Below are positions 8,911 through 17,275 of a stretch of 64,000 nucleotides of DNA, piece after piece. The stretch is from Nakamurella multipartita DSM 44233. GTDB taxonomy: Bacteria > Actinomycetota > Actinomycetes > Mycobacteriales > Nakamurellaceae. The number at the start of each line of letters is the position of its first letter. Positions within the stretch are counted from its first letter, which is position 1. The stretch is taken from NCBI RefSeq assembly GCF_000024365.1, contig NC_013235.1:310001-374000 (forward strand), written 5' to 3'. Position numbers and translations under genes: made by a program. The notes beneath the pieces are model-generated. The model was not told the origin of the DNA. It did no database searches and saw only the letters and a list, made by a program, of their open reading frames with translations.

Positions 8911-9981
8911 ATGGGTATGGCCAGATACGGCTCGATGTACGGACCGGACATCACCTTCACCGGGGTGCCGCGCTGCGACCTGGCTGATCCGGCCAGCTAT
9001 ACCGACGCGGTCGCGGTGATCCTGGGGGCGCCGTACGACGCCGGCACCTCATACCGGGCCGGGGCGCGGATGGGGCCGATGGCCCTGCGCAGCTGCGATT
9101 ACTCCGAGCACACCGGCTCCCGGCCGCACCTGGCCCTGCGGGTGGATCCGCTGCTGGACCTCGGGGTCGTCGACGCCGGTGACGTCGAGATGGCCCCGAC
9201 CGAGACCCAGCGGTCATTGGCCGCCCTGCAGGACGCCGTGCTGACGCTGGCCCGGGCCGGCAAGATCCCGGTCGTGCTGGGTGGTGACCACACCGTCGCC
9301 CAGCCCGACATCACCGCACTGGCCGAGCATTTCGGCTACGGTCGGCTGGCCGTCATCCACTTCGATGCGCACGCCGACACCGGCGACATCCAGTTCGGCT
9401 CGCTGTACGGGCACGGCCTGCCGATGCGCCGGGTGATCGAGTCCGGCGCGGTGCGGGGCGAGAAGTTCCTGCAGATCGGCCTGCGCGGGTATTGGCCGGA
9501 ACCGCCCGAGCTGGCCTGGATGGCCGAGCAGGGCATGCGCTGCTACGAGATGGCCGAGATTGCCCGCCGTGGCCTGGATCGCGTGCTCACCGAGGCCATG
9601 ACGATCGCCACCCAGGACACCGACGGGGTCTACCTGTCGGTGGACATCGATGTCTGCGACCCGGCCGCCGCGCCCGGTACCGGCACCCCCGAACCCGGCG
9701 GGCTGACCGCCCGCGAACTGCTCGACGCGGTCCGGCGGATCGGCCGGGCGGTGCCGTTGGTGGGCCTGGAAATCGTCGAGGTGGCCCCGCCGTACGACCA
9801 CGCGGACATCACGGCGATGCTGGGCAACCGGGTGGTGCTGGAAACCCTGTCCGGCATCGCCCGCCGCCGGGCCGACGCGGCCGCCGGCACCGTCTGGGAC
9901 GAGGCGACCCCGCTGATGGCCGGCCGGGTGTCGGCCGCCCCGCCGCCGGTGGAGCCACCGGAGCACGAGCGCTCGCTCTGA
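8911..9981 (+). CDS. speB: Agmatinase (ureohydrolase family)
   Basis: 356 residues. It hydrolyses agmatine to putrescine and urea using two Mn2+ ions. Metal-binding motifs are visible: GGDHTV, DAHADTGD and SVDIDVCDPAAAPGTGTPEP. GAPYDAGTSYRAGARMGP is the usual N-terminal ureohydrolase block. The ATG at 8911 follows GGGGCAG by a normal distance; a second ATG two codons later is possible. Related ureohydrolases such as guanidinobutyrase or proclavaminate amidinohydrolase share the fold, so agmatine is the best but not the only candidate. It is divergent from the AsnC/aminotransferase operon. Confidence 0.85.
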   Translation: MGMARYGSMYGPDITFTGVPRCDLADPASYTDAVAVILGAPYDAGTSYRAGARMGPMALRSCDYSEHTGSRPHLALRVDPLLDLGVVDAGDVEMAPTETQRSLAALQDAVLTLARAGKIPVVLGGDHTVAQPDITALAEHFGYGRLAVIHFDAHADTGDIQFGSLYGHGLPMRRVIESGAVRGEKFLQIGLRGYWPEPPELAWMAEQGMRCYEMAEIARRGLDRVLTEAMTIATQDTDGVYLSVDIDVCDPAAAPGTGTPEPGGLTARELLDAVRRIGRAVPLVGLEIVEVAPPYDHADITAMLGNRVVLETLSGIARRRADAAAGTVWDEATPLMAGRVSAAPPPVEPPEHERSL

Positions 9982-9991
9982 TCGGCGACGT

Positions 9992-11350
9992 TCAGGATCG
10001 GGAGGTGATGCGGGCGGGTACCGGGCCGCCCGCGGTCAGGGTGAACGGCAGGCCGATCGGGAAATCGGCGTCGAGCGATTCGACCCGGGTCCGGCCGATG
10101 ATGGTGGCCAGCCCGAGGGTCGTCTCGAGCATGGCGAAATGGTCGCCGATGCAGGACCGAGGCCCGGCGCCGAACGGCAGGAACCGCCACCGGTCGTCGC
10201 CGACCGGCCGATAACCGGCGAACCGGTCGGGGTCGAACAGTTCCGGTTCGCTCCACAGCGAGGGGTCGTGGTGCATCGCGTAGGCACCGACGATCACCTG
10301 GGTGCCGGCCGGAATCCGCACGCCGTCGACGGTCGCGTCCTGCATCGCGGATCGCACGATGATCGGGGCCGGCGGGCACAGCCGAAGCGCCTCGTGGATC
10401 ACGCGCGCGGTGAACGCAAGCTTGGGCAGGTCGTCCACGGTCAACGCCCGTGGTCCCAGGCCACTGACCTCCTGGGCCACCCGTTCCTGCAGGACCGGAT
10501 CACGCCCCAGCGACCACAGGCTGAAAGCCAGGGTGGTGGAGGTGGTGTCGCGGCCGGCGATCAGGAAGACGAACAGCTCGTCGCGGATCTGCTCGTCGGT
10601 CAGCCGGACGCCCGTCTCCGGGTCGTCGGCCGCCAGGAGCAGGGTGACCAGCCCGGCGTCGCGGCCGGGATCCATCCGTGCCGCGTCGATCGCCTCATCG
10701 ATGACGGCCCGGATCTGGCCGAGCGATGTCCGCATGCGGTGCCGGGCGGGCGTCGGCAGCCAACCTGGGGCCCGCACCGGTCTTCGCGACCGGCCGGTCA
10801 GCCACTGGAGCACGAGTTTGACCGGGGGTCCGAGCTCGTCGGCCCGCTCGCCCAGATCGAGCCCGAACACCGAGCGACCGATCACCTGCAAGGTCAGACG
10901 CCGGGTCTGCTCGTCCAGATCGACGGTCCCGCGCGCGATCCAGTCGTCGGCCAGCCGGGCGGCCGAGGTGGACATGTGGCCGGCGTACTCGGCCACGTGG
11001 CGGCGAGTGAACAGTGGTTGCAGCAGCCGCCGTCGACCCAGCCAGGGCTCGTGCGGCAGGTTGAACACGTTGCGCCCGAAGGCCTGACTCTGCCGGTGCA
11101 CGATGTGCTGCTTGTCGAATGCGCCGTCGGTCCGGCCCAGGACGTCCCGGGCACCCCGCGGTGAGCAGACCATCGCGTATCGCGGAATCAGCCACCGAGG
11201 GGTGAACGTCAGCAGGGCCACCGGTCCGGCCGCCGCGGCCACCTTCCCCGGCCCGGTATGGAACACCCGGAGGGCGGCCAGCTTGTCCCGCACGGGCAGC
11301 GGCGCCTCAGGGGCCAGGGGCGCGGTGCTGGGGTGTGCCGGGGCGGTCAT
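9992..11350 (-). CDS. Cytochrome P450
   Basis: 452 residues. The I-helix oxygen-binding motif AGRDTTSTTL, the ExxR motif EALR and the haem-thiolate loop FLPFGAGPRSCIGDHFAM are all present. The length and FGAGPRSCIG loop resemble bacterial P450s of the CYP4/CYP102-like or fatty-acid/terpene type. No signal or membrane anchor is evident. It ends 10 bp from the convergent agmatinase stop and has no adjacent redox partner; the FprA-like reductase at 55.6-57.0 kb could supply electrons through a ferredoxin encoded elsewhere. The substrate is unknown. Confidence 0.93.
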   Translation of the reverse strand: MTAPAHPSTAPLAPEAPLPVRDKLAALRVFHTGPGKVAAAAGPVALLTFTPRWLIPRYAMVCSPRGARDVLGRTDGAFDKQHIVHRQSQAFGRNVFNLPHEPWLGRRRLLQPLFTRRHVAEYAGHMSTSAARLADDWIARGTVDLDEQTRRLTLQVIGRSVFGLDLGERADELGPPVKLVLQWLTGRSRRPVRAPGWLPTPARHRMRTSLGQIRAVIDEAIDAARMDPGRDAGLVTLLLAADDPETGVRLTDEQIRDELFVFLIAGRDTTSTTLAFSLWSLGRDPVLQERVAQEVSGLGPRALTVDDLPKLAFTARVIHEALRLCPPAPIIVRSAMQDATVDGVRIPAGTQVIVGAYAMHHDPSLWSEPELFDPDRFAGYRPVGDDRWRFLPFGAGPRSCIGDHFAMLETTLGLATIIGRTRVESLDADFPIGLPFTLTAGGPVPARITSRS

Positions 11351-11418
11351 CCGTCGATCCTGACAGATGTCGCGTGAGGGACAAATAGGATGATTTACCC
11401 ACGCGGCACGCGGCCGGG

Positions 11419-12072
11419 TCAGCGGCCGGCGAACATGCTCAATGCGAACGCGACGACGGCGGCGTTGTAGAAGAAGCTGATCGTGGAATGGACCAGCACG
11501 TGCCAGCGCATCCGGGCCGTGGTGACCAGGACGTCGGAGACCGAGAAGGCCGTGCCGATGGTGACCGAGAAGTAGAGGAAGTCGACCGCCGACGGGTCCG
11601 CCGTGCTCGGGAAGGTCAGGCCGCCGCCGCGGACGTACATGCTGGCGTAGCGCCGGGCGTACCCGGCCTGCAACAGCATCCAGGACAGGATCATCGCGAC
11701 GACGCCCAGCAGGTTGAGCAGGATCTGATACTCGTCCGGGTTGTCGGAGACGGCGATGTCGACCGCGACGAAGAAGCCGATCATGCTGGCGACGAGCGCG
11801 AACAGGAAGTTGAACCGGAAGCGGCCGACCACCGGCCCATCCGTGACGGGCCGGGGGTCGCGGCGACTGCGCCGCAGGACGACCACGCCGATCCCGACGT
11901 ACAGGACCGCCAGCAGGTCCCAGATGCCCAGGTAGGCCAGTTCGTCCTCGTCGGCGACGAAGACGAACCCGAGCCCGACGACGATCAACGCCACCTCGTG
12001 CAGCCGGACCAGGCCGTCACCGACCAGGCCCGGCACGCGTCGTGTCCAGGTCCGCCCCGTCGGTGTCGCCAC
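11419..12072 (-). CDS. DUF1345 family membrane protein
   Basis: 217 residues with about five hydrophobic segments. The C-terminal half carries the conserved DUF1345 pattern DFLYFSVTIGTAFSVSDV and the ending VHSTISFFYNAAVVA. The function of the family is not known. The start is a GTG at 12072. It sits between the P450 and the proteasome activator gene on the same strand, with separate spacing that does not force an operon. Confidence 0.85.
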   Translation of the reverse strand: MATPTGRTWTRRVPGLVGDGLVRLHEVALIVVGLGFVFVADEDELAYLGIWDLLAVLYVGIGVVVLRRSRRDPRPVTDGPVVGRFRFNFLFALVASMIGFFVAVDIAVSDNPDEYQILLNLLGVVAMILSWMLLQAGYARRYASMYVRGGGLTFPSTADPSAVDFLYFSVTIGTAFSVSDVLVTTARMRWHVLVHSTISFFYNAAVVAFALSMFAGR

Positions 12073-12177
12073 CCGATCACGGTGCCGCAGACCCGCCGCC
12101 CGACCCCGTCGCCGGCCCGCGACACGCCGGACGGCCGCAGCCCGCGGCCGCGGGCCCGGCCTCAGGTCAGTCTCAGA

Positions 12178-12732
12178 TCAGAGGTACTGGCCCGAGCCCG
12201 GTCCCGGCGCCGAGCCGGGTCCGTCGGAATGCCCCGGCGGCAGGCTGCGCCGCATTTGTTCCAGCTGGGTGCGGGCGGCCATCTGCTGCGCGACCAGAGC
12301 GGCCTGCAACCCGTGGAAGACGCCTTCGAGCCAGCCGACCAGCTGGGCCTGCGCGATCCGCAGCTCACCTTCGGAGGGCACGGTGTCCTCGGTGAAGGGC
12401 AACGAGAGGCGCTCCAGCTCGTCCCGCAGCTCCGGCGTCAACCCGGTCTCCAACTCCCGGATCGAGCGCTGGTGGACCTGCATCAGCCGGGCCCGGCTGG
12501 CCTCGTCCAGCGGTGCCGCCCGGACCTCCTCCAGCAGCTGCTTGATCATGGTGCCGATGCGCATGACCTTCGCCGGCTCGCCGATCGCGTCGGCCGGGTC
12601 GGCCGGGCCGTCACCGTCCGGGGACGAGGTCCCGTCGGCCGGCTGGCCGTCGCCGTTCGGCACGTCGGCATAACCGACCGGCTGACCGTCCGGTCCGATC
12701 ACCACGACCCGCTGTCCCTGTGGCTGGCTCAT
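12178..12732 (-). CDS. bpa: Bacterial proteasome activator Bpa/PafE
   Basis: 184 residues. In actinobacteria Bpa forms a dodecameric ring that docks on the 20S proteasome and opens its gate without ATP, so unfolded or regulatory proteins can be degraded. A disordered Pro/Asp-rich N-terminus (residues 20-50) is followed by a four-helix domain (MIKQLLEEVRAAPLDEASRA, HQRSIRELETGL, LVGWLEGVFHGLQAALVAQQ). The last residues are GSGQYL, matching the GQYL tail that inserts into the proteasome alpha-ring. The ATG at 12732 has a GGAGAG-type ribosome site. It lies 28 bp downstream of the quinone oxidoreductase gene, likely in one transcript. Confidence 0.93.
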   Translation of the reverse strand: MSQPQGQRVVVIGPDGQPVGYADVPNGDGQPADGTSSPDGDGPADPADAIGEPAKVMRIGTMIKQLLEEVRAAPLDEASRARLMQVHQRSIRELETGLTPELRDELERLSLPFTEDTVPSEGELRIAQAQLVGWLEGVFHGLQAALVAQQMAARTQLEQMRRSLPPGHSDGPGSAPGPGSGQYL

Positions 12733-12760
12733 CGTCGCTCTCCCTGTTCGTTCGGCTGCT

Positions 12761-13792
12761 TCACGTTGTCGCGGCGCCCTCGCCGGTACCGGTACCCACC
12801 CGGGCGGGCGCGCGCAGCAGGATCTTGCCCACATGCCCGCCCTCGGCCATGCGCGCGTGCGCCGCCGCGGCGTCCGGCAGGTCCAGCACCGAGTCGATCA
12901 CCGGCCGCACCGCCCCGGCCGCGACTAGCGGCCACAGGTCGGTCCGCACCCGCTCGACGATCTCGCTCTTGGACCCGGGGCCGGCGATCGGCCGTGAGCG
13001 CAAGGTGGTGCCGATGACGCCGGCCCGCTTGCGCATCAGCCCGTTGATGTCCAGCTCGGCCCGGGTGCCGCCCTGCAGGCCGATGATCACCAGCCGGCCA
13101 CCGTCGGCCAGCGCGTCGATGTTGCGGGCCAGGTACTTGGCCCCGATCGGATCGAGGATGACGTCGGCGCCCCGCCCGTCGGTCGCGTCCTGGATGGCCT
13201 CGACGAAGTCCTGCTGCGCGTAGTTGATGGTGACCTGGGCGCCCAGCGTGCGGCACCGGTCCAGGACGGCGTCCCGGGACGCGGTCACCGCGACCCGCGC
13301 GCCCAGCTGGACGGCCACCTGGATCGCCATGGTGCCGATGCCCGATCCGCCGCCGTGGATCAACACCGTCCGGCCGGCGGTCAATCCGGCCGTCAGCACC
13401 AGGTTCGACCACACCGTGCAGGCGACCTCGGGCAGACCGGCTGCCTCGATCAGGTCGACCCCGTCCGGCACGGGCAGCACCTGACCGGCCGGTACCGCGA
13501 CCCGCTGGGCGTACCCGCCCCCGGCCAGCAGGGCGCACACCCGGTCGCCGACCCGCCAGCCGGACACGTCCGGGCCGAGCTGGGCGATCACCCCCGAGCA
13601 CTCCAGGCCCAGGGTGTCCGGCGCGCCCGGCGGCGGGGGATAGTGACCGGCCGCCTGCAGCAGGTCGGCCCGGTTGACGGCGCTGGCGGCGACGTTTATC
13701 AGCACGTCACCGGCGCCCGGGACCGGGTCGGGCACCTCCCGCCAGACCAGCCGGGCCGGCGAGCCCGGCTGCTCCACGACGATCGCTTTCAT
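12761..13792 (-). CDS. NAD(P)H-quinone oxidoreductase, MDR family (PIG3 type)
   Basis: 343 residues. MDR-family fold without the catalytic or structural zinc cysteines. The N-terminal part begins MKAIVVEQPGSPARLVWREV; the nucleotide-binding fold has VLIHGGGSGIGTMAIQVAVQ, and GADVILDPIGAKYLARNIDA is typical of the PIG3/QOR group, which reduces quinones with NADPH. The start was set at the ATG at 13792, where homology begins; the open frame continues upstream without family features. It is likely co-transcribed with bpa. The link between the two is not understood. Confidence 0.88.
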   Translation of the reverse strand: MKAIVVEQPGSPARLVWREVPDPVPGAGDVLINVAASAVNRADLLQAAGHYPPPPGAPDTLGLECSGVIAQLGPDVSGWRVGDRVCALLAGGGYAQRVAVPAGQVLPVPDGVDLIEAAGLPEVACTVWSNLVLTAGLTAGRTVLIHGGGSGIGTMAIQVAVQLGARVAVTASRDAVLDRCRTLGAQVTINYAQQDFVEAIQDATDGRGADVILDPIGAKYLARNIDALADGGRLVIIGLQGGTRAELDINGLMRKRAGVIGTTLRSRPIAGPGSKSEIVERVRTDLWPLVAAGAVRPVIDSVLDLPDAAAAHARMAEGGHVGKILLRAPARVGTGTGEGAATT

Positions 13793-13902
13793 TCGCCCGA
13801 GGGTAGCGACCGCATCATTCGGCACCCGGCGGGTGGGGCGCTCCGGTGCCCGGCACGCGTGTGCGGTTGTGCCGAACGCGTTCGCACGGGACGCTGCCAG
13901 GC

Positions 13903-14562
13903 GTGAGCACGAAGCTACGGACGCTGGCCGACTACTGGCCCATCTTCGGGCTGCGGCTGGCCTCCCCGCGGCTGGTGCTGGCCCCGCTGCAGGATGCCGA
14001 CCTGCCGGAGACCCTGGACCTGATCCTGGCCGGCATCCACGATCGCGCGTCGATGCCGTTCGCGATGCCGTGGACCGACGTGCCACCGGACGAGCTGGTC
14101 GCCGGCGCGTTGCGTCACTACTGGTCGACCCGGGCCTCGGCCACTCCGCAGCGCTGGACGGTGCCGTTCCTCGTCCGCCGCCAGGGCGTCGCGGTCGGTC
14201 TGCAGGACCTGTCGGGTACCGACTTCGCGGTCACCCGCACGGTGCACACCGGGTCCTGGCTCGGCCGGGCCCACCAGGGGCAGGGCCTGGGCACCGAGAT
14301 GCGCTCCGCGGTGGTCCAGTTCGCCTTCGACCACCTCAAGGCCGAGCGGGCGGACAGTGCCGCGTTCAGCGACAACCCGACGTCGCTGGCCGTTTCCCGC
14401 AAGCTCGGGTACCGGGCGGACGGCACCGCCGTGGTGCAGCGGCGGCCGGGCGAGCGGGCGGTCGAGCAGCGGCTCACCCTGGACCGGGCCTCGTTCGTCC
14501 GGCCCGGCTGGATGGTGCAGGTCCGTGGCCTGCCCGCCTGCCAGGCCTTCTTCGGGACCTGA
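13903..14562 (+). CDS. GNAT-family N-acetyltransferase (RimJ/RimL type)
   Basis: 219 residues from a GTG at 13903. The acetyl-CoA loop is WLGRAHQGQGLGTEMRSAVV, followed by AFSDNPTSLAVSRKLGYRADG, the usual end of RimJ/RimL-like enzymes that acetylate protein N-termini or amines. The substrate is unknown. It is divergent from the quinone oxidoreductase and converges on the GAP-family gene with only 4 bp between the stops. Confidence 0.87.
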   Translation: MSTKLRTLADYWPIFGLRLASPRLVLAPLQDADLPETLDLILAGIHDRASMPFAMPWTDVPPDELVAGALRHYWSTRASATPQRWTVPFLVRRQGVAVGLQDLSGTDFAVTRTVHTGSWLGRAHQGQGLGTEMRSAVVQFAFDHLKAERADSAAFSDNPTSLAVSRKLGYRADGTAVVQRRPGERAVEQRLTLDRASFVRPGWMVQVRGLPACQAFFGT

Positions 14563-14566
14563 CCGG

Positions 14567-15238
14567 TCAGCGCAGGGCGGTGACGCCGTTGACGATCAGC
14601 ACGACGCCCAGCACCAGCAGCACCGCGGCCACGATGACGGTGCTCTGCCGGGTCATCCATTCATCCACCGACCGCAGCAGCGGGCCGGCGCGGTCCCCGA
14701 GGACGAGCGTCAGCACCGGCGGCGCGGCCACCCCGACGCTGCCGATCACGGTGAACACGGCCAGCGCCGCCGCCTGCTGGGCCGGGACCGCGGTCGCCTC
14801 GGCGATGGTCACGGCCCCGGCCAGCACCAGGGCCAGGTTCTTCGGGTTCAGGCCGGCCAGCAGCAACGCCAGGCCGAACGCCCGGCCGGCGCCCATCGCA
14901 TCGACGCTGGCCAGCCAGCCGGGGACGGGCGGATCCTCGCCGGCCCGCGGACGGCCCAGCCAGCGGCGGCCGGCCAGCCCGATCAGCACCAGGCCGATGG
15001 CGATCTTTATGTAGCCGAACCAGGAAAGGTTGCCCGACGGCAGCACGATCACGTCGGCCAGCACGATCACCACCGTGCCGACCACCGCGATCCCCAGCAG
15101 CCACCCCAGCAGGAACGCGCGGGCGACCGCGGGGGGTCGCTTGGCCGCCAGCGCGATCGGGATCAGGGTGACCGGCAGCGCCGCCAACGCCAGTCCGATG
15201 GCCAGGGGCAGCACCGCGAGGATCGCTCCGCCGGTCAC
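14567..15238 (-). CDS. GAP-family membrane protein (Sap/LysE-like)
   Basis: 223 residues with about six membrane segments. It has the GAP pattern: an N-terminal hydrophobic helix with a Pro-rich turn, NPKNLALVLAGAVTIAEA in the middle, and a TM at the C-terminus. In mycobacteria Gap/Sap proteins help to move glycopeptidolipids or sulfolipids to the surface; whether this applies here is unknown. The start is either the GTG at 15238 or an upstream in-frame start at 15274. Confidence 0.8.
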   Translation of the reverse strand: MTGGAILAVLPLAIGLALAALPVTLIPIALAAKRPPAVARAFLLGWLLGIAVVGTVVIVLADVIVLPSGNLSWFGYIKIAIGLVLIGLAGRRWLGRPRAGEDPPVPGWLASVDAMGAGRAFGLALLLAGLNPKNLALVLAGAVTIAEATAVPAQQAAALAVFTVIGSVGVAAPPVLTLVLGDRAGPLLRSVDEWMTRQSTVIVAAVLLVLGVVLIVNGVTALR

Positions 15239-15312
15239 CTCGGCCAGCCCTGGGTCATGGCGGCACGCTAACACCGCTCCTGAGTGGCCCTCGGGGCTGG
15301 CACACTCGCCCG

Positions 15313-16218
15313 GTGAGTGAACCCACGCCGTCCCCGGCGCCCCGGGGGCTCGTGGATCGGATCCCCGCGCCCGCTCTGTTCCTGACCTCCGGGCTGACCC
15401 AGTACGTGGGGGCCGCGCTCGCCGTCGGGCTGTTCGCGACGATCCCGGCCGCGTCGGTGGCCTGGTGGCGGATCGCCGTGTCGGCCGTGGTGCTGATGGC
15501 CTGGCGCCGCCCGTGGCGGCAGGCCTGGACCCGCAGCGACCTGGTCGGGGCGGCGGTCTTCGGCATCGTGCTGGCCACGATGAACGTCACCTTCTACATC
15601 GCGATCGACCATCTGCCGCTGGGGACGGCGGTGGCGATCGAGTTCCTCGGGCCGGTCGCCGTGGCCGGCCTGACCGGCCACGGTTGGCGGGACCGGGCCG
15701 GCATCGCCCTGGCCGCCGGCGGGGTCGTGCTGCTGGCCGGCGTGCAGGTGGAGGGGGGCGTCACCGGCTCGACGGCGATCGGCCTGGTCGCGATCATGGG
15801 GTCGGCGGTGTCCTGGGCCGGCTACATCCTGCTGGGCCGGCGGATGGCGGTGCGGCGGGACGGCATCAGTTCGCTGGCCGTGGGCATGACCGCCGGCGCG
15901 GTGGTGTGGGTGCCGTTGGCCTTCGGCGCGTTCCTGCCGGTGGTGACCGATCCGGCCCGGGCGGCCGCGGTCGTCGGCGTGGCCGTGCTGAGCTCGGTGA
16001 TCCCGTACGTCCTGGAGCAACTCGTGTTGCGCCGGGTCACCGCCGCCCGATTCGCCATCCTGCTGGCCATGCTGCCGGTCACCGCGGCACTGATCGGCGC
16101 CGTCCTGCTGGCCCAGATCCCGACCGGGTTCGAGCTGGCCGGCATGGCCCTGGTCTGCGTGGCCATCGTGCTGTCCGGCCAGCGGCCGGCGCCGCCGGAG
16201 AGCCCGCTGCCGGGCTGA
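15313..16218 (+). CDS. EamA/DMT-family transporter (RhtA-like)
   Basis: 301 residues from a GTG, with ten predicted hydrophobic segments in two EamA halves. The pattern (FFATIPAASVAWWRI-like, TFYIAIDHLPLGTAVAIEFL, LEQLVLRRVTAARFAILLAM) matches RhtA/YddG-type exporters of amino acids or metabolites. It is divergent from the GAP-family protein and converges on the metallopeptidase. The substrate is not predictable. Confidence 0.9.
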   Translation: MSEPTPSPAPRGLVDRIPAPALFLTSGLTQYVGAALAVGLFATIPAASVAWWRIAVSAVVLMAWRRPWRQAWTRSDLVGAAVFGIVLATMNVTFYIAIDHLPLGTAVAIEFLGPVAVAGLTGHGWRDRAGIALAAGGVVLLAGVQVEGGVTGSTAIGLVAIMGSAVSWAGYILLGRRMAVRRDGISSLAVGMTAGAVVWVPLAFGAFLPVVTDPARAAAVVGVAVLSSVIPYVLEQLVLRRVTAARFAILLAMLPVTAALIGAVLLAQIPTGFELAGMALVCVAIVLSGQRPAPPESPLPG

Positions 16219-16227
16219 CCGGCCCGG

Positions 16228-17178
16228 TCAGCCCAGGTCGTTGGTGTCGAAGGTGTTGCAGACGGCCGGATCGCCGCTGCGGTACCCGGCCAGCAGCCAC
16301 TTCTGCCGCTGGGCCGACGTGCCGTGGCTGAACTGCGACGGATCGACCCGCTGCCCGGCCAGGTTCGTCTGGATGTAGTCGTCGCCGATCGCCCCGGCCG
16401 TCTGTACCGCGTTGGCCAGGTCGGCATCGGTGATCTCGGTGATCAGCACCTGCCCGTCGGCGCCGGGCACCGTGGTGGCGTGGTTGGCCCAGACCCCGGC
16501 GTAGCAGTCGGCCTGCAGCTCCAGCCGGACCGAGCCGGACGTCGCACCGGTGGCCGAGCCGACCCGGCTGCTGGTGCCCAGCAGGTTCTGCACGTGGTGG
16601 CCGTACTCGTGGGCCAGCACGTAGGCCTGGGTGAACGGCGCGTCGTTGGCGCCGAAGGTGGTGCGCAGGTCCTTCCAGAAGCTCAGGTCGATGTAGACCA
16701 GCTGGTCGGCCGGGCAGTAGAACGGGCCCATGCCGGCGCTGCCCTGGCCGCAGGCGGTGCGGGTGGAGCCGGTGTAGAAGACGGTGTCCGCCTCCTGGTA
16801 GGTGCCGCCGGATGCCGCCAGGGCGTCGGCCCAGTAGTCCTGCACCGAGTTGATGACGGCGACCGCGGTGCAGTCGGCGTTGGCGTTGGCGTCCGCCCCG
16901 GTCTGGCACTGCTGGGCCAGCTGGCCGTTGTCCACCGTCGCATTGCCGGAGGCACCTTCCAGCAGGCCGGTGCTGCCGGTCGACCCACCCCCGCCGCCGA
17001 GCATGTTGAACAGCACGACGGCCACCAGCACCAGCAGGCCCAGGCCGCCACCGCCGACCGCAAGACCGCCCCGCCCGCCGGGAAAGCCCCCGCCGGACAG
17101 GCCGCCGCGGGAGGAGCCGCCGCCCCGCCGGTCCTGGACCTGCGAGGTGTCCAGCCGGGCATTGGGGTTGAACTTCAT
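16228..17178 (-). CDS. Neutral zinc metallopeptidase (YpfJ/KPN_02809 family)
   Basis: 316 residues. A Gly/Arg-rich cytoplasmic N-terminus (about residues 18-45) precedes one hydrophobic helix (LLVLVAVVLFNML), then an extracellular catalytic domain with the zinc motif HEYGHH in YVLAHEYGHHVQNLLG, and ELQADCYAGVWANH with a further likely ligand. Conserved SFWKDL and FSHGTSAQRQKWLLAGY support the family. GGGAG precedes the ATG at 17178. It is divergent from the MMPL-like gene. The proteolytic target is unknown. Confidence 0.9.
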   Translation of the reverse strand: MKFNPNARLDTSQVQDRRGGGSSRGGLSGGGFPGGRGGLAVGGGGLGLLVLVAVVLFNMLGGGGGSTGSTGLLEGASGNATVDNGQLAQQCQTGADANANADCTAVAVINSVQDYWADALAASGGTYQEADTVFYTGSTRTACGQGSAGMGPFYCPADQLVYIDLSFWKDLRTTFGANDAPFTQAYVLAHEYGHHVQNLLGTSSRVGSATGATSGSVRLELQADCYAGVWANHATTVPGADGQVLITEITDADLANAVQTAGAIGDDYIQTNLAGQRVDPSQFSHGTSAQRQKWLLAGYRSGDPAVCNTFDTNDLG

Positions 17179-17275
17179 CGGTGACTCCCGGTTGTCCTGG
17201 TGGGTCGTACGGGCGACAGGTGCCCACTGTAAGTCCGGGCGAACCGGCCGGCCCGGATCGTCCTACCCTCATCCG